Origin: JAUSFM01 sp964343705
Lineage (GTDB): Archaea > Nanobdellota > Nanobdellia > Woesearchaeales > UBA12501
Length of the DNA: 34,686 bases
Direction of reading: 5' to 3'
Assembly (NCBI GenBank): GCA_964343705.1
Contig: CAYFJX010000012.1
Span: forward strand, 1 to 34,686
Shown here: positions 20,749 to 28,621 of the stretch, one piece after another
How positions within the stretch are numbered: the stretch's first letter is position 1
How the letters are laid out: each line of letters begins with the position of its first letter
Made by a program: the position numbers and the translations under genes
The notes under the pieces: generated by a model
Told to the model about the DNA's origin: nothing
Seen by the model: only the letters and a program-made list of their open reading frames with translations
Databases searched by the model: none

Positions 20749-23700
20749 CTAAGGTTTTGCTGCGCTAACTCGGATCTCACCGGTAGCTGTGCCAGGTTCG
20801 ACAACAACTTCCATTCCAGCAAGTTTGTCCGCATAGTCTGCGTACTCTGCAACAACTTTGGTAGCTCTTCGGGTGTCAGCAGCACTCCATCCAGCAACAA
20901 GCATTCCGACTTTTCCGCCGTCGTGCTCGAATAGCTTGACAACTGCTGATCCTTCTTGTAGACCTGATTCAGCTCCACAAAGAGGACTGTCTGATCCCAT
21001 CCACTTAGCAGCCACGCTGTTAATACATGGACCACCTACAGCGATGATGTTCTGGCTTGTTTCTTGTCCAGCGATTTCACTGGAAAGTTTAGCTGAACCA
21101 ACTGTTATTGGGTTAACAACAACAGCTCCGCCTTGTGTAGGACCTACACGGGTTGTTTGCGTTGAACCGATGGTTATGAAAACATCTGCTCCTCTTTGAC
21201 TCAATGGGTATTCAATGGTCAAATCGTTAGCGTCGTTTGTACTTGACTCGTCGGTTTGTTCGAAGAATACACCGTATGTGGTTAAACCTTGGATAAGGTC
21301 TTCTTCGTCAAGAGTTTCCATGTTAAGAAGGAAAATCTCTCCGCCGTTAATGGTTTTGTTTTGTGAGTCAGTGCTGTTTTGTCTTGAAGGAGTCTTCAAG
21401 TCAACAGTGTTACCGCTGTTTGCAAACATGGTAACAATTACTGTCTCTGCATCACCAGTGTCAAGAACACCGTTTCCATCAAATTCTGAAGCTAAGGTCT
21501 TTAGGCTTACGGTAAAGTTACCAGTAGCACCGGTACCGTTGTTAATCCTAAAGTAGGTTTCCCCATCTTTTGAACCGTTGTAATCTCTTGTAGTGTTCAA
21601 GAAATTGTTCAACTGATCATAGAGCAGAGTTCCTTGAGAGGGACTTTGTCCTGATGAGAATGGGAAGCTCCATCCTTGGTCACCTTCTCCAGCAATACCT
21701 GGTCTACCTTGTACACCAGCTGTTGGAGAACCGATTCGCTTAGCTGAAGTGTTGTGGATCTCTGTAGTGTTTACACCACCAATTCTCAAGATACCACCAC
21801 CGTTCACAACAATGTCTACAAGTTGAACGTCAACTCGGTCGTCACTGTTCTGGTCGATAGCTAGCGGGTACTTTGACTTGTTAGCATTTCCAGATTGGTT
21901 TGTACCAGTGGAAATGTAGACGTCATAGGTGTTACCACCAACAATTAATGTTGAGGCTTTACCAAGTACACAGTTGTTAGGTAGTCCTGTTGTTACATAG
22001 GATACCTGTCGCTGTCCAGTTGCATCGTCTTGGAAGGTTAGCTTTCGGTTTGAGGTATCAATACTTTCGTAGGTTAGTATGTGAGTAAATGATGTCTCAT
22101 CTCCTGCTGCAAAACTTACACCACCTTGGTCTGTAAGAACAAAGTAGTCTCCTTCGTCAATGTTAAACCAGTTACCACACATGTCAGCTCCTGGGATTGC
22201 AGGGCTTCCAGTTACACGGTTTTGGTCAATATCGAACAGAACAGGTGCTGTTGTTGGAACTTCACCATTCTGTGATGCGTTTGCATGACCAACGTTGGTA
22301 CTGTTTACGTTACCTTCTATGAATACCAGGTCATCGTCGTCATCCCCATATTTTGGGTTTGAAGCAACAGTGTCTCCTGAGTTATCGAAGAATGGAACGT
22401 CGTACTCAAGACCTTCTCGGTTTGTGAACTGAAGGTTGTATGCGTCATCTCCTTCTGAACTGAATCGGATGATGCTAACTCCTGTGTCCATGAGACCTTC
22501 GTATCGAACATCCCAATCGTCGGACAACATTCCTTCTGGTTCATCAAGGTATTCACGAATACCATGACCAGGTGCAACGTATACGTCTCCTCGAGGTGAG
22601 TCTGCTTTCAGTTTGTACTGAAGGGTTTGTAATTCATACGTGTTGTTTGAATCTAAGACTACACCTTTTAGTTTAATCCGAGCGTCTTCAATGTCTTCTT
22701 CGTGAACTTCAACTCCACCAGCAACAAATGTGTCGTCTGAGTAGTTTGTGTCCTGAAGCTTAACTTTGTTAGCGCCTAGGAAAAACTCTACAATATCTCC
22801 GCCGGTTTCCTCTTCTGCCTCGTTTGGTAGAAGGTCTCGGATTCCAACTTCTGTACCGTCTCGTAGAACGTCTGTGTCTCCGTCCTTAAGCTCATCGGTG
22901 ATTTCTCCGTTAACGGAAAACTTAGCACTTTCTCGTGTATCTGAAACGATGACAAGTGTTACTTCGTATTCTTTACCGTCAATGGTGTATGTTCGTGTTT
23001 CTCCTTCTTCAAGAGTATCAAGAACATCTCCGCCAAGCAATTCTAAGGTAACGGACGGGTCTGCATTGTCTGTAACAATTTTTGTGTTGACGATGGAAAA
23101 GACTTTACCGAGGATGTTGATTTCTTCATCTTCAAGGTCTTTTAGAATCTTAACTGAGTTTCGTGTCTCAATTTCGGATTCTGCTCCTTCTTCAAACTCA
23201 AGTTCATACTGAAACATGAAGTTTCCGTCTACGAACTTTAGGTAGTCACCAACAACATCTTCTTCATCTTCTTCGAAAACAACTGAACCTGATTCAACAT
23301 AGTTGTTTGTATCAGTTCGGTCGGTTACGGTTTCGAATCGAAGGTATTGGTTGTAGTCAGTACTTCCTTCGTCTGTTACAACTGTTCCACCTTGGAGTCC
23401 TGCCAGATCGAATTCTGTTAGAACTTCCTTTACAGCTCCCAGTTTTTCCTGGATTTCAAGTAGGTCGTTTGGTTCTGAAATAGAAACTGCGTCTCCACTT
23501 ACAGAAACAACTCCACCTTGTCCGCCAGGTTGGGTTGGTTGGCTCACTGGTTGACCCAGTGCAAACTGCAAACTTGTTGCGATGTCGATTGAACCGACAA
23601 CGTCTTCTGCTGCAGCTTTGTCACCGACGACGATAATTCCGTCGAACTGCCCATTCTTAACAAATTGGTTTGGGTAGTTGCTTAGGTCTGCTGCCATGGC

Positions 23701-23778
23701 TCCGAGCATTGTTGCTCCAACCATGGACATTCCTACGCCCAGTGCCGCTATTTTCTTAATAGCTTTCAATACTTTCAC
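20749..23778 (-). CDS. S-layer protein with methanogen-type N- and C-terminal domains
   Basis: The protein has 1009 residues. A signal peptide occupies residues 1-29 (KAIKKIAALGVGMSMVGA, then AMA before ADLSNYP). The mature start, ADLSNYPNQFVKNGQFDGII then VVGDKAAAEDVVGSIDIA, is the S_layer_N domain. The C-terminus (LVAGWSAADTRRATKVVAEY and ADKLAGMEVVVE) is the matching S_layer_C domain, with the ...GGPCINSVAAKWMG segment before it. Between them lie ~650 acidic beta-rich residues with NxT/NxS sites. It forms the cell's outer lattice. The GTG at 23778 is chosen because GGGAGGT lies 6-7 nt upstream; the GTG at 23787 overlaps that site. Confidence 0.93.
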   Translation of the reverse strand: MKVLKAIKKIAALGVGMSMVGATMLGAMAADLSNYPNQFVKNGQFDGIIVVGDKAAAEDVVGSIDIATSLQFALGQPVSQPTQPGGQGGVVSVSGDAVSISEPNDLLEIQEKLGAVKEVLTEFDLAGLQGGTVVTDEGSTDYNQYLRFETVTDRTDTNNYVESGSVVFEEDEEDVVGDYLKFVDGNFMFQYELEFEEGAESEIETRNSVKILKDLEDEEINILGKVFSIVNTKIVTDNADPSVTLELLGGDVLDTLEEGETRTYTIDGKEYEVTLVIVSDTRESAKFSVNGEITDELKDGDTDVLRDGTEVGIRDLLPNEAEEETGGDIVEFFLGANKVKLQDTNYSDDTFVAGGVEVHEEDIEDARIKLKGVVLDSNNTYELQTLQYKLKADSPRGDVYVAPGHGIREYLDEPEGMLSDDWDVRYEGLMDTGVSIIRFSSEGDDAYNLQFTNREGLEYDVPFFDNSGDTVASNPKYGDDDDDLVFIEGNVNSTNVGHANASQNGEVPTTAPVLFDIDQNRVTGSPAIPGADMCGNWFNIDEGDYFVLTDQGGVSFAAGDETSFTHILTYESIDTSNRKLTFQDDATGQRQVSYVTTGLPNNCVLGKASTLIVGGNTYDVYISTGTNQSGNANKSKYPLAIDQNSDDRVDVQLVDIVVNGGGILRIGGVNTTEIHNTSAKRIGSPTAGVQGRPGIAGEGDQGWSFPFSSGQSPSQGTLLYDQLNNFLNTTRDYNGSKDGETYFRINNGTGATGNFTVSLKTLASEFDGNGVLDTGDAETVIVTMFANSGNTVDLKTPSRQNSTDSQNKTINGGEIFLLNMETLDEEDLIQGLTTYGVFFEQTDESSTNDANDLTIEYPLSQRGADVFITIGSTQTTRVGPTQGGAVVVNPITVGSAKLSSEIAGQETSQNIIAVGGPCINSVAAKWMGSDSPLCGAESGLQEGSAVVKLFEHDGGKVGMLVAGWSAADTRRATKVVAEYADYADKLAGMEVVVEPGTATGEIRVSAAKP

Positions 23779-23914
23779 TCTAAACACCTCCCAGATTTCT
23801 CTGGTTGTTGTGTCGTATGGCTATCTACGATGGCTATCTCGTATAGCTTACCCGACAATGAATTTAATGGCCATGCATCTCAGGTACACAAAACCTAACT
23901 TTTGCTAGACCTTA
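23779..23914 (-). promoter_or_regulatory. Long structured 5' leader of the S-layer mRNA
   Basis: The TATA box at 23934-23945 predicts a ~136-nt leader, while most other units here look leaderless. It contains a 13-bp tandem repeat (23817-23829 and 23830-23842), a GCTAT/ATAGC hairpin (23833-23837 with 23843-23847) and a strong GGGAGGT site. Such leaders may stabilise the very abundant S-layer message. Confidence 0.5.
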
Positions 23915-23933
23915 TGACAATAAACCAACTTTT

Positions 23934-23945
23934 GGTTTTTAAAGT
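23934..23945 (-). promoter_or_regulatory. TATA box of the S-layer gene
   Basis: ACTTTAAAAACC on the minus strand. Confidence 0.55.
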
Positions 23946-23965
23946 TTGTGGGTGTCTGTCGACGA

Positions 23966-23978
23966 TACCATAATGGTA
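23966..23978. promoter_or_regulatory. Palindrome upstream of the S-layer TATA box
   Basis: TACCATAATGGTA is a perfect 13-bp palindrome ending about 21 bp upstream of the TATA element, a suitable place for an activator or repressor dimer. Confidence 0.35.
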
Positions 23979-24203
23979 CGGTTGAAACACCTGTTTTAGT
24001 GCCAAATTCAATGATTTTAGCACTTCACTATTTCCAAGTACTAACTTCAAGATTCTGTGTTTTTGTCGAATTAACCTGCTGTTTATGCTTGGCATACCAC
24101 CACATATGGACAATTCAATATAAATATCTTTGGCGGTACGATCACAAGAAAAAAGAAGAAATAGAGGTCCTTTTGGAAATTAGGGAGAAATTAGAGGGCC
24201 GAA
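23979..24203. other. Non-coding stretch between the S-layer promoter and the GT2-TPR gene
   Basis: No convincing gene is seen. The minus strand has a T-rich tract near 24141-24160 that can terminate the GT2-TPR transcript. A short plus-strand frame rich in Lys and Glu runs through 24120-24200 but lacks a start codon or ribosome-binding site. Confidence 0.4.
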
Positions 24204-25562
24204 TCATACACCTTTCAACTTGGCAAGGCTTTCCTCAATATGCTGCCTCATATCAGGTTCAAGCTCTAGTGCAAGTGCTCGTTGGCCCCATGCAAGAGCT
24301 TTCTTAGTTTGCTTAGTTTTAGCAAACAAATTAATAAGATTAGTATAGAAACTCAAGGTGTTAGGATACTTTTTAACCCCTTCTTCAAGCACTGCAATAG
24401 CAGCCTTGGCATCACCCTTGATTGTGTACGCTGTAAAGAGATTATTATACACCAAGTCAATAACTCCAAGTTCATCCTTTTTTTCTGAAATAGTACGTGC
24501 ACGTTCAAGCATCTTGATGGCATCCTCAGTTTTGTTATCCTGAAGCAAGCCAAAACCAATAAGATTCAAGATTTGTACATCAGCAAGATTATTCTTAAGA
24601 GCCTGCACAAGTACTTGCAATCCACTTCGTGCATTCCCGTTTTGAATAAACACTGTTGCAAGAGTTAAGTATGCTTGCTTAAATCCAGGATTGTGAATCA
24701 TACTATTACGCAACCATTTCTCTGCTTTTTCCATTTGCCCATGGTTTGCAAAAAAAAGACCGATCCTATAACATAATGAAGTATTTTGTAAAAAGTGTTT
24801 TTCCTTATCAAACTCAGCAGCTTTGACATAAAATCCATGGGCTTCATGATCTTCACCAAGGTCTTCATGCAATGAAGCACGATCAAAAAATAGTTTTGGG
24901 TCTTCCTTATTTTTTTTGCATTCCTTCTCAACAATGTGCAACCAATTTCTTTTTTCTTGCATTTGCTGTTCAAGTGAAGCAGCAGGAATACAATGTATAG
25001 GTATAGTTACCGAACCAATTCTTGCTTTTTTCTTGACAAGAGCATCTTCCAATGTTTCAAAGATTGCATACTTAAAACGGTAAGCTGAATTGTTTCTAAA
25101 CAGACGAATTATCGACGTGTCAACACATCTTTTGAAAGGCCGTAATCGTTTCTTAAGGGCTGGTTCAAGATTTTCTGTTAAGAAGGTGTTGTTTGCTTGG
25201 TTAGTATATAGTATCACAGTTAAAGCGTATGCGTCAGCTGTCTTGTGGCTAACAAGTGTGTTAATTTTATTATGATCAACAGAACTAACCATCTCTTCAG
25301 GGTTAAGAACTAAAATCCAATCCTTGCTTGCTTTTGCAAGTCCTTTGTTTCGCGCAACTGCATAGTTTAATTCGTTTTCTTTTTGAGGAACATCAATAAT
25401 TGTTGCATTGTATTCTTTAGCTATCTTCTTTGTGTCGTCAGTACTTCCAGTATCAACAATAACTATCTCATGGACAAGTGCTTTTACCGAGTCTAAACAA
25501 TCCTTAAGTGTAGCAGCACTATTTCGTGTTACAACACAGAGACTTATTGTTTGTGATCCCAT
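24204..25562 (-). CDS. GT2 glycosyltransferase-like protein with TPR repeats
   Basis: The protein has 452 residues. The N-terminal ~230 residues are a GT2 domain (ISLCVVTRNSAATLKDCLDS, DTGSTDDT at 37-44, NYAVARNKGLAKASKDWILV). The metal-binding position usually written as LDADE reads LNPEE at 86-90, so the first Asp is Asn and catalysis is uncertain. From about residue 235 to the end are helical TPR-like repeats (NGNARSGLQVLVQALKNN; AKAAIAVLEEGVKKYPNTL), suited to binding a protein acceptor. The combination suggests protein glycosylation, possibly of the S-layer protein encoded just downstream. A TATA box 27 nt upstream predicts a leaderless mRNA. Confidence 0.85.
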   Translation of the reverse strand: MGSQTISLCVVTRNSAATLKDCLDSVKALVHEIVIVDTGSTDDTKKIAKEYNATIIDVPQKENELNYAVARNKGLAKASKDWILVLNPEEMVSSVDHNKINTLVSHKTADAYALTVILYTNQANNTFLTENLEPALKKRLRPFKRCVDTSIIRLFRNNSAYRFKYAIFETLEDALVKKKARIGSVTIPIHCIPAASLEQQMQEKRNWLHIVEKECKKNKEDPKLFFDRASLHEDLGEDHEAHGFYVKAAEFDKEKHFLQNTSLCYRIGLFFANHGQMEKAEKWLRNSMIHNPGFKQAYLTLATVFIQNGNARSGLQVLVQALKNNLADVQILNLIGFGLLQDNKTEDAIKMLERARTISEKKDELGVIDLVYNNLFTAYTIKGDAKAAIAVLEEGVKKYPNTLSFYTNLINLFAKTKQTKKALAWGQRALALELEPDMRQHIEESLAKLKGV

Positions 25563-25583
25563 GGCCTGGCAGAAGGAATGTCG

Positions 25584-25594
25584 CTTTTATTAAG
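25584..25594 (-). promoter_or_regulatory. TATA box of the GT2-TPR gene
   Basis: CTTAATAAAAG on the minus strand is centred 27 nt upstream of the ATG at 25562. Confidence 0.6.
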
Positions 25595-25645
25595 TTAACT
25601 ATAATTTTAGCACAAATTTTAGTAAAAAAAGAAGTAAGCAAAAAC

Positions 25646-26026
25646 TTAAGCAACAAGAACAGCATTAACCAGTCCATCTTGGCCAGGTCTGCTGGTAACG
25701 CGAGCCTTGCCTTTTTCAGTGTCGATAATCGCTCCTTTAGTAATAATGTTTCGTCGTACAAAGTGTCGGTTAGCCTGGTTTTCAGCAACCATTTTTATTT
25801 TCACTTTGCTTGCTTTTTTAGTCTTAGGATCAGTAACATTTGCAAAAGCAGCTTTTGCTCTCTTAACTTTTGTTTGGCCACCTTTAACTCGTGGCTTCTT
25901 AAGATCATCTTCGCCCACAACAGTACTGATTGGCTTACCCCCCATTTCGTACATTTTCTTTTTACGGTATGGAACATAGCGTGATCCTGTGTGTCGTCGC
26001 TTTGATCGTGTTTGTGTAATAACCAT
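25646..26026 (-). CDS. rps8e: Ribosomal protein eS8
   Basis: The protein has 126 residues, the usual archaeal length. It begins MVITQTRSKRRHTGSRYVPY and has the family segments KKMYEMGGKPISTVVG, NQANRHFVRRNIITKGAIID and TSRPGQDGLVNAVLV. It is a small-subunit rRNA-binding protein. The ATG at 26026 is chosen because a TATA box lies 27-28 nt upstream. It is divergent from the CheR-like gene. Confidence 0.96.
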   Translation of the reverse strand: MVITQTRSKRRHTGSRYVPYRKKKMYEMGGKPISTVVGEDDLKKPRVKGGQTKVKRAKAAFANVTDPKTKKASKVKIKMVAENQANRHFVRRNIITKGAIIDTEKGKARVTSRPGQDGLVNAVLVA

Positions 26027-26046
26027 TTTTATACTCAAAAATGGCC

Positions 26047-26060
26047 ACTTATTTATAAGG
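26047..26060 (-). promoter_or_regulatory. TATA box of eS8
   Basis: CCTTATAAATAAGT on the minus strand, centred about 27 nt upstream of the start codon. Confidence 0.65.
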
Positions 26061-26081
26061 TTTTCTGCTTATAAGGAGGAA

Positions 26082-26094
26082 AGGCTTAAATATC
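26082..26094 (+). promoter_or_regulatory. TATA box of the CheR-like gene
   Basis: AGGCTTAAATATC lies about 30 nt before the ATG at 26118. Confidence 0.6.
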
Positions 26095-26117
26095 ATCCAC
26101 ATGGACAAACAATAATT

Positions 26118-26795
26118 ATGGCAGACCAATTAAGATTAGTGGATCCAGAACAAGATACTACATCGAGGAGTGGAGATAGAGAGGGGTCTGCGTACACGCG
26201 ATTCATGCGTATGTTTACTGTTTCTCCTCGAGTAGAGCGTATTTTTACAGAAGAATTAGTGAGTACAAAAGACAAACCATTAAGCATTGGAGTGGTTGGA
26301 TGTGCAACAGGAGAAGAAGCATACTCATACAGCATGCTTGCGGCAGGAAATGGTTACACTAACTTTATTGTCGATGGTTATGACAAAGCAAAAGCAAATC
26401 TTGATACAGCCCGAAGAGGAAAATATTTAGTAGAACGAGAAGCAGAATTCTTAGGAAAAAGAGGATTCGCTAAGTACAGGAAACTTGTTAAGAAACAAAA
26501 AGATAATCCCTATTTTACACTAGCTGATGAGGTCCAAGATCGAACCAGGTTTTCACAACATGATATTACTCAAGGTCCTCTTCCAAACCAGTATGACATA
26601 GTGGTGTGCAGTATGACTCTCCCCTTTACGGGTAATCCTGCAGAGGCATCCAGAAATGTATTGCGTAGTCTAAAACCAGAACAAAGTAGAGGTCTCGTCG
26701 TGACTGAGTGGCCTGTTGCAGCACATGCTGATTTTGATCTCTGTCAACGTGTTAATAAGGAACTCCAGAGAGAACTACGTCTTGGTTTTACCTAA
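26118..26795 (+). CDS. CheR-like SAM-dependent methyltransferase
   Basis: This 225-residue protein has a CheR-type entry, YTRFMRMFTVSPRVERIF, then the SAM-binding loop GVVGCATGEEAYSYSML, which matches the GCSTGEEPYS motif of CheR methyltransferases. VDGYDKAKANLDTARRGKY corresponds to the second strand and helix that hold the SAM ribose, and YDIVVCSMTLPFTGNPAEAS to the later strand. CheR methylates chemoreceptor glutamates, but no chemotaxis gene is present in the window and the CheR N-terminal helical domain is missing, so the substrate is probably different. The start follows from the TATA spacing. Confidence 0.75.
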   Translation: MADQLRLVDPEQDTTSRSGDREGSAYTRFMRMFTVSPRVERIFTEELVSTKDKPLSIGVVGCATGEEAYSYSMLAAGNGYTNFIVDGYDKAKANLDTARRGKYLVEREAEFLGKRGFAKYRKLVKKQKDNPYFTLADEVQDRTRFSQHDITQGPLPNQYDIVVCSMTLPFTGNPAEASRNVLRSLKPEQSRGLVVTEWPVAAHADFDLCQRVNKELQRELRLGFT

Positions 26796-26806
26796 TTATT
26801 ACGTAA

Positions 26807-26873
26807 GCTTTATATAGGAGATGCCATCTGACGCAGTTTATGCATTATTTATGTAATTTTAAGCATGGAGGGG
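26807..26873 (+). promoter_or_regulatory. Promoter and Shine-Dalgarno of the lsm-eL37 unit
   Basis: GCTTTATATAGG at 26807-26818 predicts a start near 26838. GGAGGGG at 26867-26873 lies 6 nt before the ATG at 26880, favouring this start over the ATG at 26865. Confidence 0.6.
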
Positions 26874-26879
26874 TTTAGT

Positions 26880-27107
26880 ATGGCGGAAAACGCACGACCA
26901 TTAGACGCATTAAACGACGCACGACATAAGCGTGTTATCGTAGAACTAAAAAACAACAAAAAGTTTGTTGGTAATCTGAAAGCATTTGACGTTCACATCA
27001 ATGTTGTCCTTGAAGATGCCGAAGAAAAATCAGGCGATGAACTGCTGCGTAAAGTTGGCACAGTGTTCATTCGAGGAGACACAATCACAGTAATATTCCC
27101 TGCATAA
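26880..27107 (+). CDS. lsm: Sm-like archaeal RNA-binding protein (LSm)
   Basis: The 75 residues form one Sm fold: Sm1 motif RVIVELKNNKKFVGNLKAFD with the conserved GxLxxFDxHxNxxL run (GNLKAFDVHINVVLEDAEE) and Sm2 motif KVGTVFIRGDTITVI (RGD-type loop). Archaeal Sm proteins form heptameric rings that bind U-rich RNA. The lsm-eL37 pair is a standard archaeal arrangement; eL37 begins 40 nt after this stop. Confidence 0.96.
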   Translation: MAENARPLDALNDARHKRVIVELKNNKKFVGNLKAFDVHINVVLEDAEEKSGDELLRKVGTVFIRGDTITVIFPA

Positions 27108-27147
27108 ATCGCAGGAATGTTTACCTTCAACAATCACGTGAAGTATC

Positions 27148-27315
27148 ATGGGTAAAGGAACAGCATCACAAGGAAGACGAAGCGGCAAGAAGACCCACAT
27201 CTATTGTAGACGATGCGGTAAACACACCTATCACAAAACAAAGAAAGTGTGTTCAAGCTGCGGGTATGGTAACAGTGCTAAGCTGCGATCTTTCAAGTGG
27301 AATAAGAAGAAATAA
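27148..27315 (+). CDS. rpl37e: Ribosomal protein eL37
   Basis: The 55 residues read MGKGTASQGRRSGKKTHIYC and continue with RRCGKHTYH, then CSSCGYGNSAKLRSFKW. The two CxxC pairs form the eL37 zinc site and the basic N-terminus binds 23S rRNA. Length and sequence fit the archaeal family. A GTGA-type ribosome-binding site precedes the ATG. It is cotranscribed with lsm. Confidence 0.97.
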   Translation: MGKGTASQGRRSGKKTHIYCRRCGKHTYHKTKKVCSSCGYGNSAKLRSFKWNKKK

Positions 27316-27330
27316 CTATCCAAAAGCGTA

Positions 27331-27343
27331 AGGTTTATAAACC
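27331..27343 (+). promoter_or_regulatory. TATA box of the eS19-PDCD5-eL39-eL31 operon
   Basis: AGGTTTATAAACC predicts a start near 27363, about 70 nt before the eS19 ATG. Confidence 0.6.
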
Positions 27344-27362
27344 AGTAGGCAGCTCTTTAAGC

Positions 27363-27432
27363 CTATTCTGGGGCATACGTGCTCCATACCGAACCGCAAG
27401 GTTCAACATACACAAAATGGACGGAACACAAA
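27363..27432 (+). promoter_or_regulatory. Structured leader of the eS19 operon with overlapping short ORF
   Basis: Two hairpins are visible: TGGGGC (27369-27374) with GCTCCA (27381-27386), and GAACC/GGTTC (27391-27395 with 27400-27404) closed by a GCAA tetraloop of the GNRA class. A 10-codon frame starting at 27417 runs out of frame across the eS19 ATG and stops at 27449. Leader structure of this kind could support autoregulation by a ribosomal protein. Confidence 0.45.
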
Positions 27433-27987
27433 ATGAGTTTAATCAATGACGTTAATCCAAATGAGCTGATCAGCAAGACTGCTGCAGAGCTTAAGAAAAA
27501 TGACGCAATAAAGCCACCTACTTGGGCAGCTTTTTGTAAAACAGGCACTCACAAAGAACGACCACCTGCAGATCCTGACTGGTGGTACACACGAGCAGCT
27601 GCAATCTTACGAACAACCGCACTTATGGGACCAATTGGCGTATCAAAACTACGAACAAAATATGGTGGCAGAAAAAACCTGGGTCACCAACCAGACCGAT
27701 TCTACAGAGCTTCAGGAAATATTATCAGAAAAGTATTCCAACAACTTGAAGCTGCAAAGCTTATTCAACAAGTTAAAAAAGAAATTAAAACAAAAGGAAG
27801 AATTATAACACCTCAAGGACAGTCAGTACTTGACAAGTGTGCAGTAATAATCTTAAAGGCAACTCCAAAACCTAAGCGTGCACCTGCACCGGCGGCTGCA
27901 TCAGAACAAAAAGAAGAAGCTGCAACTGAAGAAAAACCAAAAGAAGAAAAAAAGCCTAAAAAAGAAAAGATCAGTATCCAAGGTTAA
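27433..27987 (+). CDS. rps19e: Ribosomal protein eS19 with charged C-terminal extension
   Basis: The protein has 184 residues. The core (about 1-145) is typical archaeal eS19: IKPPTWAAFCKTGTHKERPP, DPDWWYTRAAAILRTTALMG, GVSKLRTKYGGRKNLGHQPD and FYRASGNIIRKVFQQLEAA. It is needed for small-subunit maturation. The last ~40 residues are an Ala/Pro/Lys/Glu low-complexity tail not found in most archaeal eS19 (family knowledge). It leads the operon with PDCD5, eL39 and eL31. Confidence 0.95.
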   Translation: MSLINDVNPNELISKTAAELKKNDAIKPPTWAAFCKTGTHKERPPADPDWWYTRAAAILRTTALMGPIGVSKLRTKYGGRKNLGHQPDRFYRASGNIIRKVFQQLEAAKLIQQVKKEIKTKGRIITPQGQSVLDKCAVIILKATPKPKRAPAPAAASEQKEEAATEEKPKEEKKPKKEKISIQG

Positions 27988-28010
27988 TTTTGCAACGCAG
28001 TTGCAAAATT
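27986..28010. repeat. Perfect 11-bp inverted repeat at the eS19 stop codon
   Basis: AATTTTGCAAC (27986-27996), spacer GCA, and GTTGCAAAATT (28000-28010). The left arm includes the last two bases of the TAA stop. It could be a partial terminator or processing hairpin that sets the ratio of eS19 to the downstream genes. Confidence 0.6.
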
Positions 28011-28084
28011 AAGGCCTCCCCGAAATCGCAGAAACATCGACTGGCCCACCCCAACACAAATGTGACATAGCACAATTACACAAA

Positions 28085-28426
28085 ATGGATGAGCTTGAAC
28101 AAATAAGAAAACAAAAACTCGCTGCAATGCAGCAACAAATGAATAACGATCAAAACAATCAATTACAACAACAAGCAGAACTCCAACAACAAATGGAAAT
28201 GCTTGAAGGTGTAATCAAAAAACACCTAAGCGCTGAAGCGTTGGTTCGCTTTGGCACAATCAAACTCGCACATCCTGAAAAGGCAGTGCAAGTGATGCTG
28301 GTGCTTGCCCAACTCATAAAGTCAGGCAAGATTGGTGATGACAAGAAAGTAAGTGATGACCAATTCAAGGAGTTGCTTCGAATGATGACTCCTGAAAAAA
28401 AAGAATTCACAATCAAACGAAAATAA
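28085..28426 (+). CDS. PDCD5-family DNA-binding protein
   Basis: This 113-residue protein starts with a Gln/Met-rich helix (DELEQIRKQKLAAMQQQMNN) and continues with the family core GVIKKHLSAEALVRFGTIKL, AHPEKAVQVMLVLAQLIKSG and a C-terminal MMTPEKKEFTIKRK. Archaeal PDCD5 homologues bind nucleic acid and are typically encoded with eS19, eL39 and eL31, as here. Residues ~15-38 contain about a dozen Gln, more than usual. Confidence 0.93.
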   Translation: MDELEQIRKQKLAAMQQQMNNDQNNQLQQQAELQQQMEMLEGVIKKHLSAEALVRFGTIKLAHPEKAVQVMLVLAQLIKSGKIGDDKKVSDDQFKELLRMMTPEKKEFTIKRK

Positions 28427-28436
28427 AAACAAAAAA

Positions 28437-28610
28437 ATGGCACGATACACACACCCAAGTCGGAAAAAAAGATTGACCAAGTTGTCACGACAAACACGTT
28501 GGGCACCATACTGGACAGTCATGAAAATTTACGGCACTGGAAGACGAGTGCACCCAGGTAGACACACTGCTGTTAAACGAACCTGGCGACGAACTAAAAC
28601 AAAAGCATAA
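28437..28610 (+). CDS. rpl39e: Ribosomal protein eL39
   Basis: The 57 very basic residues include RKKRLTKLSRQTRWAPYW, VMKIYGTGRRVHPGRHT and the C-terminal KRTWRRTKTKA, which fit eL39, the small extended protein near the peptide exit tunnel. It begins 10 nt after PDCD5 and is followed by eL31 after 11 nt. It is a few residues longer than the ~51 usual in archaea. Confidence 0.92.
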   Translation: MARYTHPSRKKRLTKLSRQTRWAPYWTVMKIYGTGRRVHPGRHTAVKRTWRRTKTKA

Positions 28611-28621
28611 AGTTGATACTT

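Noticed and set aside
20858..23212. Several 100-150-codon plus-strand frames inside the S-layer gene
   Set aside because: They are Ser/Pro/Thr-rich antisense shadows of a strongly supported gene.
23948..24307. 119-codon plus-strand frame between the S-layer promoter and the GT2-TPR gene
   Set aside because: Composition is not protein-like in its first half, the end lies inside the GT2-TPR gene on the other strand, and no promoter matches its start.
26101..26117. Upstream ATG at 26101 as start of the CheR-like gene
   Set aside because: It is out of frame and stops after four codons.
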